64,000 nucleotides of DNA from Owenia fusiformis (taxonomy: Eukaryota; Annelida; Polychaeta; Sabellida; Oweniidae), in NCBI GenBank assembly GCA_903813345.2, contig CAIIXF020000006.1:20157936-20221935 (forward strand). The letters run 5' to 3'. The translations under genes were made by a program, and so were the position numbers. The notes beneath the pieces are model-generated. The model did no database searches, was not told where the DNA came from, and was given only the letters and a program-made list of their open reading frames with translations. Shown piece by piece: positions 31,640-44,031 of this stretch (its first letter is position 1; each line of letters begins with the position of its first letter).

Positions 31640-34340
31640 AGACTAATTGTCAAGCAGAATTTCAATGGCTGTTGCATTGTAGTGGCACTTTTAATTTGAT
31701 TTGTCTAGACTAGTCACTGTTTACCGTGTCTTGAATTATTTTCAAAGGAAGTAAACATGAAAATGAAGAATGCTAAGGCATGCTCGAATGTGTTGCATTT
31801 TAAAAGAAAACTGAAATATGACTCTGTTCAAACAGTCAATATAATTCGCTCTATTCATTCGAGTTTTGAACCCCAGAAATTATGAGTCACTTTCCTTTTA
31901 AAGGGACGTCGAATTTTTCACATCGGCGGACCATAATAACAGAAGAAACTCTTTATATATATTTATTTATAGCCATTCGGCACTATATTTTCTAGTATGT
32001 TACGGCAATACCATTTACCATTAATTCTCATAATAGCAGAGGGAACTCGTTTACGATATCCCAGCAATGTTTACATAGCCGTAGGCAGCGGGGGTTCGGT
32101 GGGTTCGAACGAACCCCCGGTCAGGATTTCCCAAATATTATTTTGCGGAAAAATTCATAGCAATAACCAGATACATTAAATTACTTTGTAATTTGAGAAC
32201 TACATATATGACCAGTAAATGAATTGATATTTGTTATTGTGAACACGAGAGCCTTATTTTGTTAAAACATGTCATAGTGAAGTTACACTTCTCTCAAGAA
32301 GTTTGGCAATCTTAGATTCAGATTCAGATTTCAGATTCAGATATTTATTACTATTTTGAAAATTATATATGACATTCAATACAACATGACGCTCTCAAGA
32401 GCATATATGTTGGTTTTAACTGGACAGAAATGGGTCAGTGACGCCAACAGGTAAGACAAATAAAAAAATGGAGTGGAGAAATACCTGAGAATGACACTGG
32501 CCCAAGTCTGTTGGAAATCAGGCACGGGGTTTGATCGTTTAATTTTGGGAAAATCCCATAGCATGAGATTTTACATTTAGAAATAACAATAATGTCGCAC
32601 AATTATTAAAAGCTGCTTCTTCTCGGACAAAATAAATCATCTTGGGCAATGGCTAAATCAGTCTTTTGTAGAAAATTTGTTTAAGGCCAGTTTATGTCCA
32701 ATACGATTGAAAGTTATTGAAAACAAAACAGACGTGCCATACTCCGAAAGATTTTTACAACATTTACAGTTTTACACGAATGAATATCTGGAATAGTCGT
32801 GATATTGATGAAACACACGTTCTTTCAAATGTGTACATCTCTGTTTTGTTTAATTTCAATTAAAATTTAAAATATTTCTTGGAACGTCTCCGGGGCTGGC
32901 AAATCCTCCAAACCAAATCAATTGCGTTAAATAATAAAAACGTTGTGAATGAGTTATTTAAAACCATTTATAAACACAAGCATTTGTTCAAACCAGTATT
33001 TATTTCCCATCACTTTTTCAAAGAAAAATCAATCCATTGCAAAAAAAGATACACTCCACTCATCTTAGAGATTATATATTGTTATCGTTTTAGTGTACTT
33101 GCTCTCCATTTTCACGAAAATCAAACGTTGGTAGGTCATGTTAATGTCATTCATGATATATTTAGCGAATAAATTACATTATAAAAAACAATAAAAATCA
33201 TAATAAAAATCATATGGTAACAATATTCCTGTAAAATAATGTAGGCCTATTTTGTTATCAAGCCGTCTAGCTGAACTTAACAAAATACGTTTCATATTCG
33301 AACAGTCGCTTGAAAATGATAAATGATCTATATGCTTCAAAACGTTTTTATTATCAATTGCAGTTGATTTGGTCCGGGGGCTTACCAGCTCCGGGGACGT
33401 CCAAAGAAATATTTATAACTTTTTTTTAAACAAAGCATAACCGAGACTCACTTATTGAAATAACAGATGATTTCATCAGTAATACGACTATCCAGGATAG
33501 TTTAAAAAGCCTTCGTGTAAACGTGAAAAGTTATCATAGAAGAACGATCTTTCAGAGTTGAGGGTGTCTGCGAAATTTTCAATAACTAAGTGCATTTGAT
33601 CCGAACTGGCTTCCAACAATATTCCTGTAAAATAATGATAAGCCATCGCATGGGGTGATTAATGTTGTTCAAGAAGTAGCTTTTAAGTTAAAGAATGAAT
33701 TGTGCAAAATAGTTGATATTCCTTGGTAAAAAATTATGCTCCAGGGTCTTCCCAAAATTAGACGAAATAATGGTGTATTCGGGGCAAATCAGATTTCAGG
33801 ATATATATTCAGTACAAGAGTCACCGAAAAATATTTTGATGCAGAAAATTAAGTTGTCTAACCTTTTTGCAAGGTGCGTGTTTATTTTACTTTGTGAACA
33901 AAGTTACAAAGTCATTTTTGAAAATCATTTATACGTCCTGTGTTATTTCGATGGGAAAGGTTTCTTGATAAAGTCTATTACTTTCAGACTTTGTTTAGCG
34001 TAAAAAGAGTCATCATTTTTGTTAAATAAAATTCAAATTCAATTGTCTACATAACTAACTTAATGAAGGTATTAAATGATGTCAATTTATATTTCCACTC
34101 CCAAAGTAGTTTTTTGTTTACAAATTATGCAAATAAGAATTCAAACTAAGGATGCTTTAACACATAATCTAATGGGTTTTAGTTTGGATTGCCAAACTTT
34201 TGTAGGGAGTGTAAATTGTACAAATTGCACAAAAATGTTTTTATTTGAGGAGCCCCAGTGAAGGGGGGGGGAGATTTGTGAATAACATAAAAATAGAACC
34301 CCTGGTCACCAAATCCTGGCTACGCCACTGGTTTACATCC
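31640..34340. other. Repeat-derived DNA without a recognisable gene
   Basis: (AGATTC)n-like run at 32310-32345. The tips near 32075 (gtaggcagcgggggttcg) and 34316-34332 (cctggctacgccactgg) resemble opposite ends of hAT-like elements (CAGTGGCGTAGCCAGG), so much of 32.07-34.33 kb may be one degraded insertion. Open frames at 32879-33172 and 33713-34003 show no domain and are not called. Confidence 0.4.
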
Positions 34341-34367
34341 TCGCGCCAAAATCAGTAAACTCGTGTA

Positions 34368-34680
34368 CTTGTACTCTGGTAATGTTACAACTCCGGGCCA
34401 TTTTAGAGGTTACACTTATGTGCTTGTACTTTGGTAATGTTACAACTCCGGGTCATTTTAGAGGTCACTTATGTGCTTGTACTTTGGTAATGTTACAACT
34501 CCGGGTCATTTTAGAGGTCACTTATGTACTTGTACTCTGGTAATGTTACAACTCCGGGTCATTTTAGAGGTCACTTATGTACTTGTACTTTGGTAATGTT
34601 ACAACTCCGGGTCATTTTAGAGGTCACTTATGTACTTGTACTTTGGTAATGTTACAGCCCATTTTAACAGATGGAAATCA
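34368..34680. repeat. 53-bp tandem repeat, about six copies
   Basis: Unit cttgtactttggtaatgtta followed by caactccgggtcattttaga and ggtcacttatgtg, repeated nearly identically. The first copy is slightly longer. Confidence 0.9.
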
Positions 34681-34699
34681 TGTACTTACGTTACATCCC

Positions 34700-35650
34700 C
34701 GTGTGGTGTGGACTGTCATTTTAAATTGTCAATACTGACCACATCAAAACATTTTCCCATGTTTTTGAATAACCCCAGGGTTCAAAGAAGACATATTATA
34801 TATAAATGATCTAGTATTGTCTGTTTGAAGAATTATATTTTCAGTTCATAATGATCTGCAACTTGATCTAAAGATTTTCTGAACCAAAGCTTTTTCTGTG
34901 AATATCAAAACAATATTAACAAGTTATATTTTGATTTTAAGTATATAATGCTGTTAATTACCGGGTCACAACAAATGAAAACATGATTTAAACTCACACT
35001 ATTCCCCAATTCGAAACTCAAGTATAATGTAGTTTCACTGTTTCTTCTCCATGAAATTCAGGCAGCTCTGTTAGATCCCAGTGTCTGTCAACTTCATTAG
35101 ACTTATGTGTCTAGCCTCAGTTGAAGGATAACTAGCGAGGTTTATTTATTAACTGTTTGACCACAGTGTGATATCTCAGTTTTCTTTTAAAACGTTATAA
35201 GGTCATCTTTATAATAGGATTGACTTGGTAAATCCGTTGATAAATCTTTCACTTACCGGAGTATTTATGCGTCATTCGCGAGCTCGCATAATGATTGAAC
35301 CTGGTCATGGAAATTCCAATTTGATTCACTCTGTGTTCGTAAAAGGCGTTTTGTGTAGATAAACTTACTTTGGGTATACACGTTTAAGTTTATTGTTCAA
35401 TTCAAAATATTCACAAGCTTGTAATAACAATGTCACGCAGCGCGCATATTTAGTTTAAAGGTATCAAGGTCATGTGAAAGTGAATGAATTGATAAGTGAA
35501 ATATTGAAACATAAAAGTTAAAGCGAAAGGTCTGCAGAGTAATACAATCGATAAGTTGTATTTATGTGTTCTGCAAGAGCTGACGAAATTAATCTATTCT
35601 TAACTTCATTTGGTAATTTCTTGTGACTGACCAATATCCAGCCAACCTAA
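34700..35650. other. Gene-free stretch
   Basis: AT-rich sequence with no open frame or repeat that can be supported. Confidence 0.5.
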
Positions 35651-35653
35651 TAC

Positions 35654-35810
35654 GCAAATGCAAATAAAGGCTGTCGGCTACCGGATTAAACTACTATTTT
35701 ATGACCAACTCATTTAAAATGGAATTGTAACAGGTAATATACACATTCAAATGAGTTGCCAATAAAATAGTAGGTTAATCCGGTAGCCGCTAGCCGTTAG
35801 TTGCATTAGC
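35654..35810. mobile_element. Foldback MITE
   Basis: Arms with CGGCTACCGGATTAAACTAC and ATAAAATAGTAGGTTAATCC, extended outward by gcaaatgcaa..ggctg and its imperfect complement, enclose a short centre. About 157 bases in all. Confidence 0.7.
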
Positions 35811-35870
35811 AGACTAAAAGATGTCATGGCTATGTTGTGCAATTTTGAAATAATCTTATTAAAAGATGTC

Positions 35871-37990
35871 GTATACATCTGCGTCTTGTCTCACAAAAAA
35901 TGAAAGAAATAGAATTTGTTTTTTGAATTGTTACCTGAGGCCCAGGAATACGTTAAAAATACAAAAAGGGTAGGATTATTTCAGACATCGTCACTTTTCA
36001 GGTATTTTCATTCCCAACATCAACATTTAGGCGATGTTTAAGGTCAGGCAGTTTGTATACAAATATGTGGAAAATTAACACGAATCGCATCTGGTGACAG
36101 GTCATCTCAACCCCAAGTCATCTCAACCCAGTCCAACTCAACCCCAAGTCAAGTCAACCCCAAGTCAAGTCAACCCCAGTAAAACTCAACCCCAAGTCAA
36201 CTCAACCCTGTAAAACTCAACCCCAGTAAAACTCAACCCTATTCATTTGTGCAATGTCTACTTTAATTTTTTTATGATGAATAAGTTAAGTCATTGATTT
36301 CTGAAAATCAAGAATTTTCATGATCCTTTGAGTAGAAAGTTGTAAAAGTATTCCAAAAGAAAACGATTAATTAACTATAAATTAAATTAAGACATCTTTT
36401 GAAATCAAATTTTAGATAATTTAGAAATAATCAACAAATAATGTAATATAACTTTTTATTTATATGAACATGCTTTAACAAAAACATTAACATTTACTAA
36501 TTAATATACCGAAATCATATAGGCGTAGCCAGGAGGGGTGCGCACACACCCTCCCCCCAATTTTGTAGGAAGTTGCATCATTTTTTGTCAAAACATATAT
36601 TTTTTGGGCTCGCTTATGCCACGATCGGCAGAATTATTTTAATGAAATAAACTTTCTTATAAGTTCATCAATATATAGAAATATAGGGGTTGAGTTTTAC
36701 TGGGGTTGAGTTTTACAGGGTTGAGTTGACTTGGGGTTGAGTTTTACAGGGGTCGACTTGACTTGGGGTTGAGTTGACTTGGGGTTGAGTTGGACTGGGT
36801 TGAGATGACTTGGGGTTGAGATGACCAGGAAGCTCGCATCTAATCTCACAATGTAGAATACCAAAATTGTCCCCGAAAGAGGTTTACAGTAGGCCGCCGA
36901 ATAACCTTTTATCAAGAATATATAGTTTCCGATATCTAAACGTGTGATATCACAAACTTTAAAATAATGTTAATGAGTAAATTCGTTAAATTTGTTTCCT
37001 TGCGTTTGATGTTCATAAACTCAATAAACATTTAATAAAGACTTAGATTTCAATTTTATCTTGGCATAATTTATGATCTGTGTACTCTGTACTATATATA
37101 GTTGATGCATATGTTTTAGGCTAAGTTTTACGTAGGTGGATTACTGTAACAAGGTTACGATACCTTCAAAGTTTCACCAACTATTAAATCATGTTCAAAG
37201 TATACATCTGCGTCTTGTCTAGCAAAAAATGAAAGAAATAGAACTTTTGTTTTTGAATTGTTACATGAGGCCCAGGAATACGTTAGAAATGTTTAAAAAG
37301 TCCGCTTGTGTACTGAGTTGTTAATGCGTGGCCTATACATGTATAAATATATCTTTTATTAGATACTTATATGTATAAGAATAAGACTGATTTTCAAAAG
37401 CTTAATGGATAAGAATAAGACTGATTTTTTATTAATGGCAGTATACCCGGGCCTCAGATTGTTACTGTACTACATGTAAATAATATGACATTTATACAAA
37501 AAGGGTAGGATTATTTCAGACATCGTCACTTTTCAGGTATTTTCATTCCCAACATCAACATTGAGGCGATGTTTAAGGTCAGGCAGATTGTATACAAATA
37601 TATGGATAACAAACATGAATCTCATCTAATCTCACAATGTAGAATACCAAAATTGTCCCCGAAAGAGGTTTACAGTAGGTCGTCGAATAACCTTTTATCA
37701 AGAATATATAGTTTCCGATATCTAAACGTGTGATATCACAAACTTTAAAATAATGTTAATGAGTAAATTCATTCTCGGTGTTTTTTCCATAAAAATTGCA
37801 AAAATTTGTTTCCTTGCGTTTGATGTTCATAAACTCAATAAACATTTAATAAAGACTTAGATTTCAATTTTATCTTGGCATAACTTATGATCTGTGTACT
37901 CTGTACTATATCTAGTAGATGCATATGTTTTAGGTAAAGTTTTACGTAGGTGGATTACTGTAACAAGGTTACGATATCCTCAACTATTAA
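35871..37990. repeat. Local direct duplication of a ~0.7-kb segment
   Basis: Copy A (35871-36092 plus 36842-37160) and copy B (37203-37990) share long near-identical stretches, including gaggcccaggaatacgtta, ttcagacatcgtcactttt and ccgatatctaaacgtgtgat. Copy A is interrupted by the foldback element at 36093-36833. Copy B has about 200 extra bases at 37290-37494. Confidence 0.85.
36093..36833. mobile_element. Foldback element built of CTCAACCCC sub-repeats
   Basis: Inverted arms of about 145 bases (36100-36243 and about 36685-36826) begin GGTCATCTCAACCCCAAGTC and consist of short repeats such as CAAGTCAACTCAACCCC. It is flanked by an exact 8-bp duplication tcgcatct (36085-36092 and 36834-36841). 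The unoccupied site is preserved in the duplicate copy near 37615-37630. No coding capacity. Confidence 0.9.
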
Positions 37991-38840
37991 ATCATGTTCA
38001 AAGTCACGACATTTGTTGATGACGTAGCGATGTTCTGAGATTTGTGTAGTACAGGTTGTAGTGTAAAATATGTAAGTTAAATACATAGCTCGCACATGCA
38101 GTAGTTGTAGTTTCTGGAATGAGAGCTAAAATCGTCCATTGGCTGACAGGACTAGCACAGGTCCCCTAGACTTCCACCAACGCGATCACCAGTTCTGACC
38201 TCGCGAACTGCGTTCCTTGCACTCGAACCACGATTCTCACATCGCGAACGTGAAATCTCTAGTCGCGCACCACTATTTCCTCGCTCCCGAACAGATTCCT
38301 CCACTTGTGCACAGAGATCCGTGCTCCGTTTTGCTTTCATATCCCCATGTACGAGCAGGGAAGAGAGGAAAGACATGTGGTTCATTCATAAACTTGACTA
38401 CTATTCTGTTGTAAAAAATGCCCCGCCTATCCAATACTATCCATAGTAGCCATTATTTTTGACCAATCAAACTAGATACTCTGATATTTTATAAATCAAT
38501 AAGAAAATATCTGTACACCTTATGTAAAGATTTCATGAGAAAATATCCAAAATCTTTCAAATGAGAACATTTTTCCGCGAACTTAAGTAAGAATATAGAA
38601 CTATTTCTATTTAAAAAAAGTTTAAAAAAGAAAGATACAAAAAGCAAATTTTTTAAATCACTTGGTACTGCTGTTTTATGAATTGTACTTTATGCTTGCG
38701 CATGCGCGAATTAGTCATTAGGTTACAGCTTTGTTAATAATTAAAATTTTCGTATTTTTATATTGAAAAGTTCACTTCATATTTTGAAGTGCATCAGTGA
38801 ACACTTACAAACAGAAGACTGCTTCAAACAAGAAGCTGAA
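37990..38840. other. Upstream region of the first basic/Gly-His gene
   Basis: No gene supported. The minus-strand frame at 38152-38385 has no domain. Promoter elements were not identified. Confidence 0.45.
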
Positions 38841-41800
38841 ATGCCACCAAAACATCATAGAAAACATAGTCACAGTCCTCGTCGAAGGAAACACAGTCAC
38901 AGTCCCAAAGGAAGACACAGGCGTCGTAGCCACAGCAGTAGTTCGAGCGGGTCTGGCTCAGACTCAGATTGTGGAAGAAGGAAAAAGCATAGATGCAAGT
39001 GGAATGTAAGTGCATTTTTATGCTCATTTTTGGAATGTTTTGGATGGTGCGTGTAAATGGAAATGTAGCAAGCTAGTACTACCTATTTATTTTATCTTGA
39101 TTTTCGTAGTCCTCCACAATTAAACAGCAAATAATGTCAAATGAACTATTCGTGTGTGGCTTCGTCATACTTAAAAGAAATTTTGATCATGACTTTGGTC
39201 TTTAATATGCGTGTTTTTAATTGATACAGTTCATTGGGTTTTATGTGTGTATATTTTCATAATTTTCATGATCATATATCCGTGTGCTTTGTTGGTATAA
39301 GTGACACACCTTTTAATGAACACTAGCAATAAAATGAAAAACATCGCTCTTAACAACTTCATACTTTTTCGAGTGTCGCAACAAATCAAACATACTTTTG
39401 TGATTATTGATCATTAAACTGTCGTTTGTACATATCTTAAAACGTCAACGTTAATAAAGCATTAGATCATATACACTAATACACAGTGCTCGAATAAACT
39501 ATTTAAATCCACACATAGCTAGGCAAGGTGTGTCCAATTCCAGCCGATCCATTATATTTCATATAACTACATTGCATTATATAGCCAACAACCCTCTGAA
39601 GGTCATTTTTTGATTCTAGTAAAAATAATGAAATCGATAAACTGATCAATGTCAAAGTTGAGTAAAAATCTATAAATATTGTCCCCGGGATATATCATAG
39701 GGAATAACAAGCCAGGTGCTTTGGTAGGTCAGATGGTAAATGTTGAATGGTTGTCAAGGTGATAACTTGATCCTTGCATTGCAAAAAATTCCTTGAAACA
39801 TATTATTTTAGGTCATTTCGTATATTTTAAGTGATGTTGTACAAAATATAATGAAATGTGTGAAAAGAATTTAACCCCAATGCATTGTGGCTAATTCATT
39901 CCAATCAGGCGTCGTTTCCCAATCTTAACACTCGATGCTACGCATCTCATGCAAAGTTTTAAACAACATCTTTGAAAAATAGTCAGTTCACAATGCACTC
40001 AGTCCAGAGCTCAAATCCTTCAATCGCAAGTCTGCAATGCACCCGACAATCTCTGCAATGCACGAAGAAATGTTTTTACAAACAATTTTGATTAAAAGCC
40101 TACTACTAAAAAAAGTGCGGATATGAAAAAGGGGACTGAAAAAGGTAATATCACCAAATCATAAATGAACTATATGGACCCCTGACTCATCGATGACAAT
40201 TTTGTTTTTGAAATGTCTCGATTTGTCTTGATTGTAAATCTTGTTTGTTTTAGGGTTGTACCAAACGTAAGGGGTGTATAGGACATGTAAGTAGCTTATG
40301 TCGGAGTGCATACAGTACAAGACATGATGTGTAAGACCTATAACTGTGATATGCAAAACGGAGAGTGGTCTATCATCATCGGATACAACTCCCATATTTC
40401 ATATTCACATATTGATTTGTTGAATAGATGTTCGCTATGCTCATTCGTGGAATTCCGAAATACCAGAGAGTCGATTGAGTATAAATACGGTATACAGAAT
40501 GAACAATTAATTTATTGATAAAAAAATTAAAATGTTGAAAACTACAATACTCGAGTTTTATTCCGAATTACTTCAAACTCTCAATACCGTTTACTTTCAA
40601 AACATTCTTTTTTTATTTTGCAAATACACACCGGAATAGCCTGACAACGGTAAAGTCAGATCCCGTTGTCACAAATGGCGGACATAACCGTCGGTACAAT
40701 TAGATTTTCATGAACTGTATGTTTAATAGAGCACCTACACTGGTGATCCACTCGATTACGCTGGTTACCGAAACGGTTCGTTTTGGTAACAAAATGTCGG
40801 AACGTCGAAGGTACGATTTTTCTTCACAAGTTGTAGGCGGAATTCCCACGACATTCTCATCATGAACGTGTATCAGTATCATATGATTAAGAAAATAATG
40901 TGCATATTTGCGAACAAATAGTTCAGAAGACAACAGAATCGTCGATTTAATTCCTCACTTAAGTTACATAAACGGTATTTCGAAAAACAGTTAAGATCTG
41001 CACTTTTAACCCATACCGTTTATGTAACTTGAGTGAAGAATTAAATCGATGATTCTGTTGTCTTCTGAGCTATTTGTTTCGCAAACATGTACATTTTCTA
41101 AAACATATGATACTGATACACGTTTGTGTGATAACATGTCGTGGGGATTCTGCCTACAACGCGTGAAATAAGGAAAAAAGAAAAGTCGTACCCTCGACGT
41201 TCCGACATTTTGTTACCGAAATTCAGATTCCGTTGTCAATAACGATATCGAAGACGCTATATTGTGGCGATTCACGACCCAATTTGATCGAAATTGAGAT
41301 TTCATATGAAACATCATCACAAGAGCTTATTACATGCACAGAATTAGCGACGATAAAGTCCCATGAAATGAGGACCAAGTGATTAAAGAGTTGAAGCGAC
41401 GGTTATGTCCGCCATTTGTGACAACGGTATCTGACTTAACCGTTGTCAGGCTATTCCAGTGTGAAATAGATAAAATCCAGGTTTTAAAGCCATCTCTGCG
41501 AAGTAAATAAGGACGATTTGGGATTGTATGGAAGTTCGGAAATATTATACTATACAATTAAATCAAGAATTAAAAATAACATTTTGTGCTAAATATGTAC
41601 ATTTTAAAAGAAAATGGTCGTTGCATAATTAGTTCATAGATATACTATTCATATTAATATTTCAGCAAAAACCCGGATGCGGCGACGGGCACTGTGGCGG
41701 TGGATCATGCGGCCATGGCAACCATGGGTGTAGTGGATCATGTTGTCATGGAGGCAATGGTTGTGGCGGTCACGGTGGAGGAAGTCACGGTTGTGGTGGT

Positions 41801-42569
41801 CACGGTGGAGGAGGTCACGGTTGCGGTGGTCACGGTGGAGGAGGTCGCGGTTGTGGTGGTCACGGTGGAGGTCACGGTTGCGGTGGTGGTTGTAACAATG
41901 GACGTCCTCCACCAGCCGTGTGCCCACCAGGTGGACAGCAGCCTGAATTTCCTCCCGGTGGAGGTATAATTACTGATTATATTCTTAATTGGACTTAGTA
42001 AATACAAGTTGTGTAATGTATATTTCAAATTAGAACGTTTGTTCTTGGCAATGGTCTGATGGGTCAAACTTTGAATAGTTTGTTGTAATGATGTAATATG
42101 ATAATGTTGCCTGGTTGTCATTGTTTTAAAGGTGGCTGTGGCCCAATAAGGACAGAATTCGAATGGTCTTCCAGTGGTAAGTATAACAGTTATCAAGTTA
42201 TAGTTCCGATCTCGCCGACATGACGCCAGTAAATTTTCGTCATTAACGATTAATATGAGATTTCCCAAACTGATTCTTATAATGTAGCAAACAAACGTCT
42301 CATTTTGAAACTATCTGTCTCTAGATCTGATTTCATAATATAAGTGAATATGCTTTGTAAATTGTTCGCCCCTACGATAACTGTATCCTTGTGTTAGCGA
42401 AATGAAGTGTCACGTCAAGAAAATAATACAGTGCAATTAGTCGATCATCAATCTGAATGGATCTAACTCAAAAAATTGATATGAATGTTAGCAATTTGTT
42501 GTAGTTTTGTATTCTTCTTTTGCAGGAAATGTGCCATTTGACAAAGTGAAGGACTTATTTCAGAAATAG
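38841..42569 (+). CDS. Basic N-terminus / Gly-His-Cys-rich protein, five exons
   Basis: Exons 38841-39005, 40254-40286, 41666-41963, 42132-42176 and 42526-42569 join in phases 0,0,1,1 (585 bases, 194 residues). Each has a GT donor and AG acceptor. Exon 1 begins MPPKHHRKHSHSPRRR: His/Arg/Ser-Pro repeats, an acidic-Ser patch, then RKKHRCKW. Exon 2 adds GCTKRKGCIGH. Exon 3 is a Gly/His/Cys array of GCGGHGGGGH type, followed by PPPAVCPPGG. Exons 4-5 give a short tail ending KDLFQK. No signal peptide is visible, and the paralog at 44032 has the same MPPKHHRK start, so cytosolic or nuclear location is likelier than secretion. His and Cys clusters suggest metal binding. The family is not recognised. 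Shell- or cuticle-type Gly-rich proteins are similar in composition but are normally secreted. Confidence 0.7.
40627..41463. mobile_element. 837-bp palindromic transposon in intron 2
   Basis: Arms of about 350-400 bases pair almost throughout: ends CACACCGGAATAGCCTGAC and CACACTGGAATAGCCTGAC (inverted); inner blocks caaatggcggacataaccgt and gacaacagaatcgtcgattt. The flanking aaata on both sides (40622-40626, 41464-41468) may be a 5-bp target duplication. No coding region. Confidence 0.8.
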
Positions 42570-43109
42570 ATCTAGCAGTTTAAATCTGAAATCTTCTTTA
42601 AAATATGGCAGCAGAGTGAATGGAGAATGTTCAAATGATTTATGCAAGAAAACTCAAAAAAGATCCACAAATGGCACTAACTAATGGCCTAATTTTCAAG
42701 TTGCCAGCAGACATCCGACTGTAATTGAATGAAGGATTTTTCCTTATATAAAAGGACATTACTGTTAAATTGATGATTACTTAAAATCCGCTGTTTGCTA
42801 GAACACAAGAACAGGGCGATAGTTGCTACCAATTTTCATTCATAAACGTTGAAACATTTAACTGGCCTAATACATCATTTGGAATTATAGATTACTAGAT
42901 TATATTATAAAATTAATAAAAAAGCAATTTAACAATTTCCATTTTGTAATGCTTGGAAGTGATTCATTCATTCTTAGAAAGAATATAAAAAAGTGATTCG
43001 CTGAAAACTGGATGTGATTCTTTCTACGTGGGTGTAACCTCACTCGCGCGTTGTATCACTTATTCCTTGTCAAAACATAACATATTGATGCATGATAAAA
43101 ATTAAAAAA
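42570..43109. other. 3' flank of the first Gly-His gene
   Basis: Contains a likely polyadenylation signal AATAAA at 42915-42920. The stretch tggcagcagagtgaatggag (about 42607-42626) is echoed by tggcagtagagaatgga just after the last exon of the paralog. The 3' UTRs are therefore homologous. No other gene. Confidence 0.55.
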
Positions 43110-43290
43110 GCAGGGGTGGCAGTGGATCGTGCAATCGTCACATCGTCATGGTTGCAGCCATAGATCACAATACGGTGGTCATGGAAGTCGAGGTTGTGGA
43201 GGTCACAGTTGTTGAGGTCATGGTTGCGGAGATCACTGTTTTGCAGGCCTTAACAATGGACCTCCGAAAAAACGGAGGCCTTCTGTAAAT
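43110..43290 (+). pseudogene. Dead copy of the Gly-His exon 3
   Basis: Codons matching exon 3 of the genes at 38841 and 44032 can be read (GSGSC, then HGCSHRSQYGGHG, GCGGH, GHGCGDH, NNGPP), but only with a frame change and an in-frame TGA. An AG (aaaagcag) precedes it. It lies between the two genes and looks like a remnant of a third tandem copy. Confidence 0.6.
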
Positions 43291-44031
43291 TTTTATTTCT
43301 GTGTATTTTTCTTATATCGATGCAAAATTGTCATCTTAGCGTTCTATTAATGGTGGAGCGTTCCGAAGGGATCAAGTCCTCGGCCCTAAGGGATGGTGTT
43401 GAATTGTTGACACCTGTGAATAAGTGTAACCACCTCCCATTCCTCATATGTTCAAATCTTCACTTGCCTTTCAGTTCAGTTTTCAAAGTATCAACATTCT
43501 TAACTAATCAAATCATCATTTACTCCCTCCACACCCACATAATATAGCTTCGATTCGGTATTTGGCATACTTAATGGCCGATTAAAAACATATATTCAGT
43601 CGGAGTTGATGACGATTAGAATTAATGCGGATGATGATGTCTTCTCTGATAACGATACGTGTCCCCCGAGCATTGTGCAATACCGAATCCCTGTTGTAGC
43701 CTGTTAAAGATGTATTTCTTTTTATAATGGATGAAAAATGGCAGTATAACTAATTTTTTTCAAATCGGAAACAGACTTTAGATAAAACGTGGTCCAATAG
43801 AGAAATGGAAGTTGGTACCCTACAAACGTTTGGAGGGGAATGTACATACGTATCGGTATCAATTTCGATAATTCCTACATTCCCATGTGTATTTTTGGAA
43901 TAAACAACATTCACAAGTGTTTCGAGCTAATGGTTAATCATTGCAATTCAAGCTCATTCAAAGGGCATACCACATCGTATCATATCGTTACATATGAGGC
44001 TGGAAATGGTTTAATTCGAAATCGAAGCAAA
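43291..44031. other. Upstream region of the second Gly-His gene
   Basis: Nothing recognised beyond the leader of the next gene. The frame upstream of the 44032 ATG is open but unlike the first gene's leader, so the shared ATG is taken as the start. Confidence 0.45.

Noticed and set aside
32879-34003. Two open frames of about 97 codons
   Set aside because: AT-rich, no domain, no partner exons, and they lie within probable transposon remains.
41694-42268. Val- and Thr-rich open frames over the first Gly-His exon 3
   Set aside because: Shadow frames of the same repeat; the correct frame has no internal ATG but correct phase and homology.
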